Shown here: in pieces, positions 8,676-17,394 of the stretch
How the letters are laid out: each line of letters opens with the position of its first letter
Numbering within the stretch: position 1 is the first letter of the stretch
Origin: [Eubacterium] saphenum
GTDB taxonomy: Bacteria > Bacillota > Clostridia > Oscillospirales > Ruminococcaceae
DNA: 64,000 bases
Reading direction: 5' to 3'
NCBI GenBank assembly: GCA_004555855.1
Contig: SFJQ01000001.1
Location: 94,321-158,320 of the forward strand
Translations under genes and position numbers: made by a program
Notes under the pieces: model-generated
Databases searched by the model: none
What the model saw: the letters and a program-made list of their open reading frames with translations, nothing else
Told to the model about the DNA's origin: nothing

Positions 8676-10766
8676 TTAAACTCTCGCGGCAGTGCCGAGC
8701 GAGATATTTCCGATTGCCTGAATTTGCGCGGACGCGTCGATTTCGCTGTACGACAATACCGTGATGTTCTGGATAAACTGCTCGGTGAGCTTTTTGAAGT
8801 AAATTCTCACAACGGGCGAAGTCAGAATTATTACAGTCGGTATAACGTCCTTGATTTTGTCGATTTCCTCGTTTGTTGCCGCAACAATGCTCTGGATAAC
8901 GTCCGGCGGCATCGCGAGATAGCTTCCCTGGTCGTTTTTCTTGACCGAGCTTACAATCATATCCTCAATCTGCGTGTCAAGCGTGATTACGCGCAGGCTG
9001 TTCGCCTCGGCAAATCTGTGCGTAATCGTGCGCTTGAGCGACTGGCGGACGTACTCGGTCGCAATATCGATGTCCTTGAGAACGTTCGTGTGGTCGCCGA
9101 GAGTTTCGAGAATTGTTTCCATATCGCGTATCGGGATACCCTCTTTAAGCAGGTTTGCAAGCACCTTCTGAAGATATCCGACAGATATAACTTTCGGTAT
9201 AATATCGTCAACAACAATCGGGTTGGTTTTCTTGACGTTTTCAATCATCGTGTTGACGTCCTGACGCGAGAGCAGCTCGTGCGCGTAGCGCTTCATAATC
9301 TCGCTCCAGTGGGTTATCATAACGGAAACGGGGTCGATAAGCGTGTAGCCCGCCACGTCCGCCATAATTTTCTTGTCCTCGGAAATCCACTTCGCGGGCA
9401 GTCCGAACGCAGGCTCAACCGTGTCGATACCCTCGATTTGCGAGGTGACGTCGCCGCTGTCCAGCGCGAGATAGTGGTCAACCAGAATTTCCCCGCGCGC
9501 AACCTCCTCGCCCTTAATCTTGATTATGTACATATTCGGGTTGATTTCGGGGTTGTCGGTCATTCGCACGGACGGGATAACCATTCCCATATCCATCGCG
9601 AACTGTTTTCGGAAGATAACCACGCGGTCGATGAAGTTTCCGCCGCTCTTCTCGTCAACAAGTCTGAGCAGACTGTAACCGAACTCCATCTCAATCGGCT
9701 CGACATTCAGCAGCTTGAAAACGTTGTCGATATCGCGGTAGTAGTCGTTGTCGGTTTTCGGCTTTTCAAGCTCCTCCTGCTCGGCTTTCGCGCGCTGGGC
9801 AAGCTCGAGCTGAGCCATTTTTTTCTTGTTTCTGTCGAGGAAAATCGCGCCGACAATGAGCAAAACGCCCAGAACCAACAAAATCGGCGCGGGGAAGCCC
9901 GGAATAAGCATCATCACGATAACGACAATTCCCGCGATGAGAAGCACGAACGGCTGCGCGGTGAACTGGGATTTGATGTCGTTTATCAGGCTATCCTCGG
10001 AGGCGGCGCGGGTGACAATCATACCCGTTGCCACGGAAATCAGCAGCGACGGTATCTGTGAGCAAAGACCATCACCGACGGTTGCCAGAGAGTAGGTGTT
10101 CAAAATTGAGTTGAAATCGCCGCCGCCCTGAACCATACCGATGATAACGCCGCCGATAAGGTTGACGAGGGTGGTGATGATGGACATAATCGCGTCGCCC
10201 TTGACGAATTTCGTAGCACCGTCCATTGAGCCGTAGAAATCCGCTTCGCGCTGAATGTTGCTGCGGCGCTTTTTCGCCTGCTCCTCGTTGATAAGACCGG
10301 AGTTCAAATCCGCGTCAATCGCCATCTGTTTTCCCGGCATAGCGTCCAAGGTAAATCGAGCCGCAACCTCCGATACACGCTCGGAGCCTTTGGTGATGAC
10401 GATGAAGTTAACCAAAACGATTATGATGAAGATGAGGAAGCCGACAATCGCGTTTCCGCCCATAACGAAGTTACCGAACGCCTTGATAACCTCGCCCGCG
10501 TAGCCGCTTGTGAGGATACCGCGCGTTGTGGAGATGTTGAGCGATAGGCGCAGCACCGTTGTTATCAGCAAAACGGTCGGGAAAACCGAAAATTCCAGCG
10601 CTTCCTTGATGAACATCGTCATAACGAGGATTATCAGGGAGAGCGAAATGTTGAGCATTATCATAAAATCCAGCAGCCACGAAGGAAGCGGGATAATAAT
10701 TGCCAGCACTATAAAGATGATGAACAGCACCATAGAGTTGCTCAAAATCTTGCGTATCATACTCAA
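8676..10766 (-). CDS. flhA: Flagellar export gate protein FlhA
   Basis: 696 aa, normal for the family. FlhA forms the nonameric ring of the type III flagellar export gate. There are about eight N-terminal membrane segments (residues 1-310), with the FHIPEP-type cytoplasmic loop near 140-175 (RFTLDAMPGKQMAIDADLN) that carries conserved residues for proton-driven export. The large cytosolic domain (330-696) docks chaperone-substrate complexes. The start is TTG at 10766: GGAGGTGA sits about 10 bases upstream, while the next ATG (10760) is further than ideal. A structured repeat lies in the 156-bp gap upstream, between flhB and flhA. Confidence 0.97.
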   Translation of the reverse strand: MSMIRKILSNSMVLFIIFIVLAIIIPLPSWLLDFMIMLNISLSLIILVMTMFIKEALEFSVFPTVLLITTVLRLSLNISTTRGILTSGYAGEVIKAFGNFVMGGNAIVGFLIFIIIVLVNFIVITKGSERVSEVAARFTLDAMPGKQMAIDADLNSGLINEEQAKKRRSNIQREADFYGSMDGATKFVKGDAIMSIITTLVNLIGGVIIGMVQGGGDFNSILNTYSLATVGDGLCSQIPSLLISVATGMIVTRAASEDSLINDIKSQFTAQPFVLLIAGIVVIVMMLIPGFPAPILLVLGVLLIVGAIFLDRNKKKMAQLELAQRAKAEQEELEKPKTDNDYYRDIDNVFKLLNVEPIEMEFGYSLLRLVDEKSGGNFIDRVVIFRKQFAMDMGMVIPSVRMTDNPEINPNMYIIKIKGEEVARGEILVDHYLALDSGDVTSQIEGIDTVEPAFGLPAKWISEDKKIMADVAGYTLIDPVSVMITHWSEIMKRYAHELLSRQDVNTMIENVKKTNPIVVDDIIPKVISVGYLQKVLANLLKEGIPIRDMETILETLGDHTNVLKDIDIATEYVRQSLKRTITHRFAEANSLRVITLDTQIEDMIVSSVKKNDQGSYLAMPPDVIQSIVAATNEEIDKIKDVIPTVIILTSPVVRIYFKKLTEQFIQNITVLSYSEIDASAQIQAIGNISLGTAARV

Positions 10767-10811
10767 ATCTGCCGTTCACCTCCATAATCTTCTTTTTATT
10801 ACTTTTTCTCG

Positions 10812-10908
10812 CCGACGATAAACCGCCATCTGCGTCGTCAACGACACATTCGGCAGGCACAAAGCCTAGCCGAAGTGTCGTTTCCTAGCATCTGACGATT
10901 TCTCGCCG
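10812..10908 (-). repeat. Structured intergenic repeat R2, copy A (between flhB and flhA)
   Basis: A 97-bp sequence that recurs in inverted orientation at 12047-12142, on the other side of flhB. The outer parts are identical between copies. The centre is a long hairpin: arms CGACAC and TTCGGCAGG pair with CCTAGCCGAA and GTGTCG around the loop CACAAAG. The outer segments (CGACG with CGTCG, TCGTCA with TGACGA) can pair as well, so the whole unit can fold. It contains no open frame of its own. Given the strand of the operon, it would be transcribed inside the flagellar mRNA. Confidence 0.85.
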
Positions 10909-10922
10909 TCGTACCTTAATTT

Positions 10923-11987
10923 TTATGCGTGTAGAATTTTACCTTTTGCTTTGTACACAACGGTCAATACTTCCGCAACCGCGTCATAAAGCTCATACGG
11001 TATCTCCCGCCCCAAATCAACCTGCGCGTAAAGCGCACGGGCAAGCGGCGGGTTTTCGATGCACATAACATCGTGGTTTTCCGCGATATCGACAATCCGC
11101 ATCGCGAGAAAATCCTTGCCCTTTGCGACAACCTGCGGCGCTCTGTTTTTGTCCTGGTCATAACGCAAAGCAACCGCGTAGTGAGTAGGGTTTCTTATAA
11201 CAACGTCCGCACTCGGCACGTCCTGCATCATTCTGCGCTGCGCCATTTGCTGCTGGCGCTGTTTTATCTTGGACTTGACCTGCGGGTCGCCTTCCATCTG
11301 CTTGTACTCTTCCTTGACCTCCTGCTTGGACATCTTGAGTTTTTTCTCAAACTGCCACCACTGAAACAGGAAATCCGCCGCCGCGACAAACACCAGCATA
11401 ATGCAAATCAGCATAACAAGGTCGTAAATCGACAGCGCCGCATACGCAAGCCCCTGCATAACTCCCGCGTCCATCAGCGCGAGAATTTTCGGCATTCGGG
11501 AAGTAATCTCGTTGTAAATCATCACGCCGACGACAATTACCTCGATAAGCCCCTTTAAAATGCCCACAATCGCCTGCAGTGAAAACATTTTTTTGATGCC
11601 CGCAAACGGGTTGAGCCGCGAGAATTTCGGCTTGAGCGCTTTCATCGAGAACAGACCTTTTGTCTGCGCGATTGTCGGCAAAACGCCGAGTATCATCGCC
11701 ACAGCGCAAATCGGTCCGACAACGATGACGAAAAGCGTCATCATATCGACGACAAGCGGCATTATGTTATCGGGAGTGACGGAGTAGGTTGCCGACTCCT
11801 CGTAGACGTTTTGGGTGTACGCCAGAATACTCTTCATAAAGAAGCCCGCCAGCAGCCGCACCGCCGAGAAAATTCCCAGCACGGAAACCGCCGTGACAAC
11901 CTCTTTCGACTGAAGAACATTGCCCTCTTTTCGTTGGTCGCGCCGCTTTTTCGGCGTGGCTTTTTCGGTTTTTTCTTCACCCGCCAA
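10923..11987 (-). CDS. flhB: Flagellar export switch protein FlhB
   Basis: 354 aa. FlhB switches export from rod/hook to filament substrates by self-cleavage. The N-terminus GEEKTEKATPKKRRDQRKEG is diagnostic. There are four membrane segments (~30-210), then the cytoplasmic domain with the autocleavage motif NPTH (VIRNPTHYAVALRYD, ~265) intact. The start is TTG at 11987 (GGTGGTGAG upstream). Flanking gaps of 156 and 159 bp on both sides each carry a copy of the same structured repeat in opposite orientation; other gaps in this part of the operon are much shorter. Confidence 0.96.
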   Translation of the reverse strand: MAGEEKTEKATPKKRRDQRKEGNVLQSKEVVTAVSVLGIFSAVRLLAGFFMKSILAYTQNVYEESATYSVTPDNIMPLVVDMMTLFVIVVGPICAVAMILGVLPTIAQTKGLFSMKALKPKFSRLNPFAGIKKMFSLQAIVGILKGLIEVIVVGVMIYNEITSRMPKILALMDAGVMQGLAYAALSIYDLVMLICIMLVFVAAADFLFQWWQFEKKLKMSKQEVKEEYKQMEGDPQVKSKIKQRQQQMAQRRMMQDVPSADVVIRNPTHYAVALRYDQDKNRAPQVVAKGKDFLAMRIVDIAENHDVMCIENPPLARALYAQVDLGREIPYELYDAVAEVLTVVYKAKGKILHA

Positions 11988-12046
11988 AAGTTCTCACCAC
12001 CAAAAATTCATTCGGGCTAAAAATGCTTATAAAATCCTCACCAGAC

Positions 12047-12142
12047 CGGCGAGAAATCGTCAGATGCTAGGAAACGTTGTTTCGGCTAGGCTTTGTGCCT
12101 GCCGAAATAACGTTGACGACGCAGATGGCGGTTTATCGTCGG
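12047..12142 (+). repeat. Structured intergenic repeat R2, copy B (between fliR and flhB)
   Basis: A 96-bp inverted counterpart of 10812-10908. Read on the minus strand it matches copy A throughout, except for the central helix. There, copy A has CGACAC...GTGTCG and copy B has CGTT-A-TT...AA-C-AACG, so both arms changed together and pairing is kept. The loop CACAAAG and the inner stem TTCGGCAGG/CCTAGCCGAA are unchanged. It lies directly after the fliR stop on the transcribed strand. Confidence 0.85.
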
Positions 12143-12146
12143 TATG

Positions 12147-12923
12147 CTATACGAAGCCTTGTACAAGACCGTTCAGATTCTCGAACATAATCGCCGTTAC
12201 CTCCTCCATAAACTCGGCGACAACGGGCGCGCTTGCCGCGAGAACGATAAACCCGACAAGCATTTTTATCTGAATATTCAGCACGAAAACGTGAATTGTC
12301 GGCACAGCTTTCATCAGCACGCCGATACAAAACTCCGCAATCAGCGAAGCCGCGATAATGGGCATCGCGAGCTTTAAGCCCAGCGTCAGCACCGTTTCAA
12401 AGTACTTCACCATTATGTACGCGATGTTTATATTAAAGCTGCCGAAGCCCATCGGAATGGACTCGTAGCTCACGCTGAACAGCTCGATATAGCTTTTATG
12501 CGCGCCGACCGCGAAAAAGTACAGGATATACCAGTAGCTGTAATAGTTCGTTGAAAGACCGGCATTTCCGAAAGTCGGGTCATAGCTTTTCGCCATCGAC
12601 AGACCGAGCTGCATATCGGTAACTTCGCCCGCCATTGAGAAAATCTGGAGCATCAGGTTGACGAAAAAACCGAGGACTGCTCCCACAAGCAGCTCCTTGC
12701 CCAAATCAAAAGCGAACGGGAAAAATCCGCTCGGGAGCTTGTACTCGAAGTTCCCCGCGGTTGTCATCACCAGCGCCATCGCCATCGAAGCGCCTGCCTT
12801 GACGACATTCGGCACACCGCGCCGCGCGAAAATCGGGTTGAACGTGAAAATGCCCGTCACGCGCGCCAGAACCATTATAAAAACTATGAAATTCGTTTGT
12901 ATCGCGGTCCAGACCTCAGACAT
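12147..12923 (-). CDS. fliR: Flagellar export gate protein FliR
   Basis: 258-aa integral membrane protein with about six hydrophobic segments. With FliP and FliQ it forms the helical FliP5Q4R1 core of the export gate. The N-terminus contains FNPIFARRGVPNVVKAGASM, typical of FliR/SpaR. The ATG at 12923 follows GGGTGAATAGG. The order fliP-fliQ-fliR-flhB-flhA is kept. Its stop is only 4 bases from a structured repeat. Confidence 0.94.
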   Translation of the reverse strand: MSEVWTAIQTNFIVFIMVLARVTGIFTFNPIFARRGVPNVVKAGASMAMALVMTTAGNFEYKLPSGFFPFAFDLGKELLVGAVLGFFVNLMLQIFSMAGEVTDMQLGLSMAKSYDPTFGNAGLSTNYYSYWYILYFFAVGAHKSYIELFSVSYESIPMGFGSFNINIAYIMVKYFETVLTLGLKLAMPIIAASLIAEFCIGVLMKAVPTIHVFVLNIQIKMLVGFIVLAASAPVVAEFMEEVTAIMFENLNGLVQGFV

Positions 12924-12960
12924 TTCCTATTCACCCGCATAGTTAGTTAACGTAATTACT

Positions 12961-13233
12961 TTAAGTTATCGGCAGCCCCGCCATTTTGTCGAATATCATA
13001 TTGACGAAATCGATGGTTTCGTTAATCATCCACGGCGCGAGGAAAAACAGCGTAAGTCCCACGGCAACCGCCTTCGGTGCAAACGAAATTGTCTGCTCGT
13101 GAACCTGAGTCGCCGCCTGCAAAATCGCGATTACAAGACCGACAATCATCGCCACAATCAGCACCGGCAGCGCCAGCTTCAGCGCCAGCATTACCGCTGC
13201 CTGCAAAATCTCCATTACATCATCTTGCGTCAT
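12961..13233 (-). CDS. fliQ: Flagellar export gate protein FliQ
   Basis: 90 aa, the expected size, with two hydrophobic hairpin segments (VMLALKLALPVLIVAMIVG and VGLTLFFLAPWMINE regions). It packs around FliP/FliR in the export gate. The segment ILQAATQVHEQTISFAPK is the conserved FliQ turn. It sits between fliP (17 bases) and fliR (37 bases). Confidence 0.94.
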   Translation of the reverse strand: MTQDDVMEILQAAVMLALKLALPVLIVAMIVGLVIAILQAATQVHEQTISFAPKAVAVGLTLFFLAPWMINETIDFVNMIFDKMAGLPIT

Positions 13234-13250
13234 AAATCCACTTCCTTACG

Positions 13251-14183
13251 CTACCAGTTGTAGCTTGAAACAAGGCTTCCAATCATCAGATTCCAGCCGT
13301 CCGCCAGCACGAAAACCAGTATCTTGAACGGCATCGAAATCATCGCCGGCGGCAGCATCATCATACCCATTGACATCAGCGTTGAACCGACAACGATGTC
13401 GATTATCAAAAACGGCAGGAATATCATAAATCCCATCTGGAACGCGCGTTTCAGCTCGCTGATGATGAACGACGGAATGATTGTCGAAAGCGGAAGCTCG
13501 GTCTGCTTGTACTCATCGGTAAGCTCCGTGCCCTCGGGGATTTCGGTTTTCGAGAGCTTTATGAAGAACTCAAGGTCGTCGTTGGACGTCTGCTTGAGCA
13601 TAAACCGTTTCAGCGGCACGCTTGCCGTTTCGAGCGCCTCCTCGGTAGTGATTTTCTCGTTGACGTAGGGCTGATAAGCCGTGTCGTTTATCTCGGAGAA
13701 AACGGGCGCCATTATGAAAATCGTGAGGAACAGCGCAATTCCCGTCAGCACCATATTCGGCGGGGTGTTCTGCGTCTGCATAGCGCTTCGGAGAAATCCC
13801 AGCACGATGACAATTCGCATAAAGCAGGTCATCATAATCAGCAGCGACGGCGCGAGCGCAATCAGCGTGAGCAGGATAATAATTTCAAGCGGCTGCGAAG
13901 CGTCAACGCCGATTACTTCCTGCAGCACCGATGAACCCGGCGTACCAACGCTTGTCGCCTCGCTGTCTGTGTAATCTCCGGGCTTTGCGGAAGAGCCGGA
14001 CGTGTCCGAGGTGTTCGAGGTATCGCTTGTCACGGCGCTTGAATTTCCGCTCTCCGAAGAAGCCGCGTAAGCCGACAGCCCGCAGAACAGCGCTATCAGC
14101 ACCGCCGACAGCAAAAATGACGCGAAAAATCTGAGGACAAGCCTTTTATCCGCATTAAATAAGCGTTTTATCAATTTCCTCAC
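13251..14183 (-). CDS. fliP: Flagellar export gate protein FliP
   Basis: About 310 aa. It has an N-terminal signal/membrane segment (~18-42), then a Ser/Thr-rich stretch of about 40 residues (~43-82, e.g. SDTSNTSDTSGSS). The core FliP domain follows (ILLTLIALAPSLLIMMTCF... FLRSAMQTQNTPPNMVLTG) with three further membrane segments. The start is ambiguous: GTG at 14183 overlaps the fliO stop (GTGA), while TTG at 14174 sits about 8 bases after GGGAG and may be the real start. The Ser/Thr-rich linker is longer than in many FliP proteins and would lie outside the membrane after signal cleavage. Confidence 0.94.
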   Translation of the reverse strand: MRKLIKRLFNADKRLVLRFFASFLLSAVLIALFCGLSAYAASSESGNSSAVTSDTSNTSDTSGSSAKPGDYTDSEATSVGTPGSSVLQEVIGVDASQPLEIIILLTLIALAPSLLIMMTCFMRIVIVLGFLRSAMQTQNTPPNMVLTGIALFLTIFIMAPVFSEINDTAYQPYVNEKITTEEALETASVPLKRFMLKQTSNDDLEFFIKLSKTEIPEGTELTDEYKQTELPLSTIIPSFIISELKRAFQMGFMIFLPFLIIDIVVGSTLMSMGMMMLPPAMISMPFKILVFVLADGWNLMIGSLVSSYNW

Positions 14184-14626
14184 TCCCGATTTCCGTTATT
14201 TTCGCTGTCGTTTTGGCTGGATTTTTCGTCAATTTTCACATTTTCAAGCGTGACTTTTGGTAGATTTTCACCATTGTCTTGTTTGGCGTTTTCAGCCTTC
14301 TTTTTGCCGAGAATTGACTTGAAGCTCTCGGTAATTGTCGGGAAATTCTGCCTGTCCGCGTGCTTTGCGACAAGCTCCTCCTCGGTTTCGTCAAGGTCGC
14401 AGATTTTCTCGGTGCTCTGGGACGTCACCCCGAGCAGCATACATTTCCCGCAGACGCTCACGATTAGAAGCATCTTGTCGGGACCGAGATTTACGCGCTC
14501 CAGCACCTTCAGATGCCGTGAATCCGTGAGCGTAACCCGCGCGTTGAACTTCTTCATAATCCAGAAAATCACGAAGACCAGCGCCAGAACGCCTATCAGC
14601 GCCATAATCATCTGAAAGTAATTCAT
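14180..14626 (-). CDS. fliO: Flagellar biosynthesis protein FliO
   Basis: About 148 aa. It has one membrane segment near the N-terminus (IMALIGVLALVFVIFWIMKK), then a FliO/YscJ-like soluble domain (RHLKVLERVNLGPDKMLLIVSV, quoted in part: LKVLERVNLGPDKMLLI) and a charged, low-complexity C-terminus. FliO helps to assemble the FliP complex. The start is ATG at 14626, with GAGGTTATCT directly upstream; the longer open frame above it is not coding. Its stop overlaps the GTG of fliP. Confidence 0.9.
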   Translation of the reverse strand: MNYFQMIMALIGVLALVFVIFWIMKKFNARVTLTDSRHLKVLERVNLGPDKMLLIVSVCGKCMLLGVTSQSTEKICDLDETEEELVAKHADRQNFPTITESFKSILGKKKAENAKQDNGENLPKVTLENVKIDEKSSQNDSENNGNRE

Positions 14627-14721
14627 AGATAACCTCTGAAATTCCCAAAAATTTGCACTTTTTCCTGAATTTGCCTGAAACTTCCCCTGAAAACCCCGTT
14701 TTTTTTGCCAACTATAAAACT

Positions 14722-14749
14722 GAAAAGAGGCGGGAGCAAGCCCCGCCTG
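14722..14749 (-). terminator. Hairpin after cheY
   Basis: Stem AGGCGGG/CCCGCCT (14728-14734 with 14742-14748) in the 140-bp gap between cheY and fliO. On the minus strand it is followed by CTTTTCAGTTTT, an interrupted U-tract. It probably reduces rather than stops transcription into fliOPQR, or protects the cheY 3' end. Confidence 0.5.
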
Positions 14750-14766
14750 ATGAATATGTAGGGAAA

Positions 14767-15129
14767 TCAGCCGAGAACCTTTTTGACAGTCTGAAGAATT
14801 CTGTCCGCCTTGAAGGGCTTTACAATGAAGTCGAGCGCGCCGAGCTTGATTGCCTCGACAACCATCGCCTCCTGACCCATCGCCGAGCACATAACAACCT
14901 TCGCCATCGGGTCGCCCGCCTTGATGTCCTTGAGCGCGTCGATACCCGTTTTGTTCGGCATGGTGATGTCCATAATAACCAAATCGGGTTTCTCGGACGC
15001 ATATACATCGCAGGCAATCGCGCCGTCCGCCGCTTCGATTATGTTGGTATAACCGTTCTTGGTGAGGGTATCTTTGATGAGCATTCTCATAAATGCCGCG
15101 TCGTCTACAAGTAAAATCTTCTTGTCCAT
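14767..15129 (-). CDS. cheY: Chemotaxis response regulator CheY
   Basis: 120-aa single receiver domain. The acidic pocket is D9-D10, the phospho-acceptor is D54 (LVIMDITMPN), the switch Ser is S82 (MCSAMG) and the Lys is K104 (VKPFKA). Phosphorylated CheY binds FliM/FliY of the motor switch to change rotation, and CheC/FliY dephosphorylate it. It lies directly after fliY, as in Bacillus. The kinase CheA that would phosphorylate it is not in the window. Confidence 0.96.
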   Translation of the reverse strand: MDKKILLVDDAAFMRMLIKDTLTKNGYTNIIEAADGAIACDVYASEKPDLVIMDITMPNKTGIDALKDIKAGDPMAKVVMCSAMGQEAMVVEAIKLGALDFIVKPFKADRILQTVKKVLG

Positions 15130-15177
15130 TATCTTCTCTCCTTAAATAATTTCAGGGATAATTTAAACCGTTTTCGG

Positions 15178-16344
15178 TTATTCTTTGCCAAGACTGTCCA
15201 TAAACTTCGACTTGACGATTTCGGTAATTCTGACCGCGAAATTGTCGTCGATAACCACAACGTCGCCTCTCGCGATAAGGTTTCCGTTTACAACAACGTC
15301 AACGGGTGCGCCCGCTTGTCGCTCAAGCTCGATAATTGTACCCTGCGTAAACTCGAGGATATCCTTGACTTTACGCTTCGCCGAGCCGATTTCAACGCTT
15401 ATTTCAAGCGGAACACCCATCAGCAGCTTCAGGTTATCCTTCTGGTCTGCGGGGATACCGAAGTCCATCGCGTCAAACTGGTGAAGCTGAGCGTTCTGAA
15501 CGTTAACAGGCGGCACAGGCGGCGGATAAGCGCCATAAGCCGCATATTGATTGGGATATCCATAGCCCTGCTGCGGATAACCCTGAGGCATCTGCCCGTA
15601 CATCATGCTCGGGTCGGGCATCGGCTGCTGTACACCCATCGGTGCCTGAGGAGCGGGCTGCGGAGCCGCAGGTGCCGGTGAAGGCGCTGCTGCGGGAGCG
15701 GGAGCGCTTGCTGCGTCCTCCGAGCCGTCGTCCGAGGAGAATTTGTCCATCATCTTGCCCGAGAGCGTTTTTGCAAGCTCCAGCGAAAGCACGGACATAA
15801 ATTCCGATTCCATAACGCCGTCAACCGTGAGCTTGAATGTTACCGCAACAACGGTCGAATCGAGCGGCATCTCGCACAAATCGCCGAACTTTGTCTGTTC
15901 GATTATGTAAGGCGTCGGCACGGAGATGTCAACCTTAACTCCCAGCAAATCGGACAGCGCCGTTGCGGACGCGCCCATCATCTGGTTCATAATCTCGCTT
16001 ACCGCGGAGATATTCAGCTCATCGAACTCGAAATTCGGGTCGATAACAAGCGGATTTCCGAGGAGCTGGTTCAGGATAAGCTGAACGTCGTTTTGCTTGA
16101 GAACCATCATATTGAGGCCGGTTATGCCCTCAACGTAGACGATTTTTACGCAGATAGCAGGTTCGAGGTTGTCATAATTCAAATCCCCGACCTTAACTAC
16201 CTTGACCTGCGGAGTGGTAATCCAAGTTTTCGCATTGAGCAGCTCGCTTACCGCCGTGGCCGCCGAGCCCATACTAATATTGAGTATTTCGCCGACCGCG
16301 TCGATTTCATACGAGTTAAACTCGATGTTCTCGTCATTAGCCAT
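15178..16344 (-). CDS. fliY: Flagellar motor switch phosphatase FliY (CheC-like + FliN domains)
   Basis: 388 aa. The N-terminal CheC-like half (~1-200) keeps both phosphatase centres of the D/S-x3-E-x2-N-x22-P pattern: DAVGEILN...P and SAVSEIMN...P. A Pro/Ala/Gln/Tyr-rich linker (~205-290, rich in PQ, AP and YP pairs) joins it to a C-terminal FliN/SpoA domain (~305-385; VPLEISVEIGSAKRKVKDIL) that builds the C-ring. It therefore hydrolyses CheY-P at the motor and is also structural. The ATG at 16344 follows GAGGT. No separate fliN is seen in the operon. Confidence 0.95.
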   Translation of the reverse strand: MANDENIEFNSYEIDAVGEILNISMGSAATAVSELLNAKTWITTPQVKVVKVGDLNYDNLEPAICVKIVYVEGITGLNMMVLKQNDVQLILNQLLGNPLVIDPNFEFDELNISAVSEIMNQMMGASATALSDLLGVKVDISVPTPYIIEQTKFGDLCEMPLDSTVVAVTFKLTVDGVMESEFMSVLSLELAKTLSGKMMDKFSSDDGSEDAASAPAPAAAPSPAPAAPQPAPQAPMGVQQPMPDPSMMYGQMPQGYPQQGYGYPNQYAAYGAYPPPVPPVNVQNAQLHQFDAMDFGIPADQKDNLKLLMGVPLEISVEIGSAKRKVKDILEFTQGTIIELERQAGAPVDVVVNGNLIARGDVVVIDDNFAVRITEIVKSKFMDSLGKE

Positions 16345-16357
16345 CAGTAGATTTACC

Positions 16358-17347
16358 TCAATTCCCTGTAAAATTTTCTATCATTATCGCTTTTTTATTA
16401 TTGTAAGTACCGAGCTTTCCGTCGCACCAGTCGCGATTGCCGACGCGAACCTGAATATTCTCGGAAATTTTCTTGTTTAACGGAATAACGTCGTTTACCT
16501 GTAATGTCAGCACCTCGTACATATCGAGATTTATCGTGCCCAGAATTGCCTTAACCTCAAGCTCCGTTGTGCTTATGCCGTACATAATGCTGTCGCGGCG
16601 TTCGGTTTCGCGGCGCTCGTCGGTTTTGCGCTTCGAGCCGGTGTAGCGCGAGATGAACTTGCTCATAATCTCATCGAGGTTGATTGCGGGGATACAAACG
16701 GAGATAACCGAGCGCGTGTTGTTTATCTCAACTTCCAGAGCTACTATAATTACCGTGTCCTCGTGACCGATTGTCTGTACAACGCGCGAGTTGGTTTCGA
16801 TGCCGATAAGACGCGGCTCGAGGTCGATGTGGGTGAGCCAAGGCTCCTTGAGCAGCTCCGCGAAGGACCTCATAATATCCGACATAATGGTAATTTCGAT
16901 TTCCGTGAAATCGCGGCTGGTGTCGGAGTATTCGCCCTTGCCGCCGAGCAGACGGTCAATCATCGTGTAAGTAACCGCGTTTGAAACCTGAATAATAACG
17001 TCGGTTTCGCTGATTTCATCGTTTTTGATACCGAGGTCAACCATTCCCATCATAACGTAATCGGGAAGCGCGTTGTTGAACTCGCTGTAACGCTGTTCCT
17101 CGATATTAACGAGGCTCACACGGCAGTAAAGCCTGAGCATACCGGTAAGGTAAGACGACAGCAAGCGCGCGTAGTTCTCGAAAATGCTCTCGAGGACCTT
17201 GATTTGTTCCTTGGTGAACTTTTTCGGGGCGCGGAAGTCATATTCCTTGACAGCGGTTTCCTCTTTCTGCGATATGATAGGCTCGGCTCCGTTGGCGACG
17301 CTTTTGAGCATCTCATCAATCTGCGCCTGCGTCAGTACGTCTGCCAC
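16358..17347 (-). CDS. fliM: Flagellar motor switch protein FliM
   Basis: 329 aa. The N-terminal CheY-P-binding peptide is visible (LTQAQIDEMLKSV), followed by the CheC-like middle domain (~45-230) and a C-terminal SpoA/FliN-like domain (~255-329; LEVKAILGTINLDMYEVL). FliM carries the chemotaxis signal into the C-ring between FliG and FliY. The start is GTG at 17347 with a strong GAGGGGTGA site. It lies between motB (47 bases) and fliY (13 bases); fliL, often found just before fliM, is absent. Confidence 0.96.
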   Translation of the reverse strand: MADVLTQAQIDEMLKSVANGAEPIISQKEETAVKEYDFRAPKKFTKEQIKVLESIFENYARLLSSYLTGMLRLYCRVSLVNIEEQRYSEFNNALPDYVMMGMVDLGIKNDEISETDVIIQVSNAVTYTMIDRLLGGKGEYSDTSRDFTEIEITIMSDIMRSFAELLKEPWLTHIDLEPRLIGIETNSRVVQTIGHEDTVIIVALEVEINNTRSVISVCIPAINLDEIMSKFISRYTGSKRKTDERRETERRDSIMYGISTTELEVKAILGTINLDMYEVLTLQVNDVIPLNKKISENIQVRVGNRDWCDGKLGTYNNKKAIMIENFTGN

Positions 17348-17394
17348 TATATCACCCCTCTTTAATCATCAAATACAAAACCGTGATCGCTAAA

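Noticed and set aside
9500..10061. Long plus-strand frame opposite flhA (445 aa)
   Set aside because: It is the complement of a strong coding gene with matching codon bias; no family features.
10471..10860. 129-aa minus-strand frame over the start of flhA and repeat R2
   Set aside because: It overlaps flhA in another frame and half of it is the structured repeat.
14627..14890. Longer frame upstream of FliO
   Set aside because: It runs through the cheY hairpin and part of cheY on the same strand; the ATG at 14626 has a proper ribosome site and the family N-terminus.
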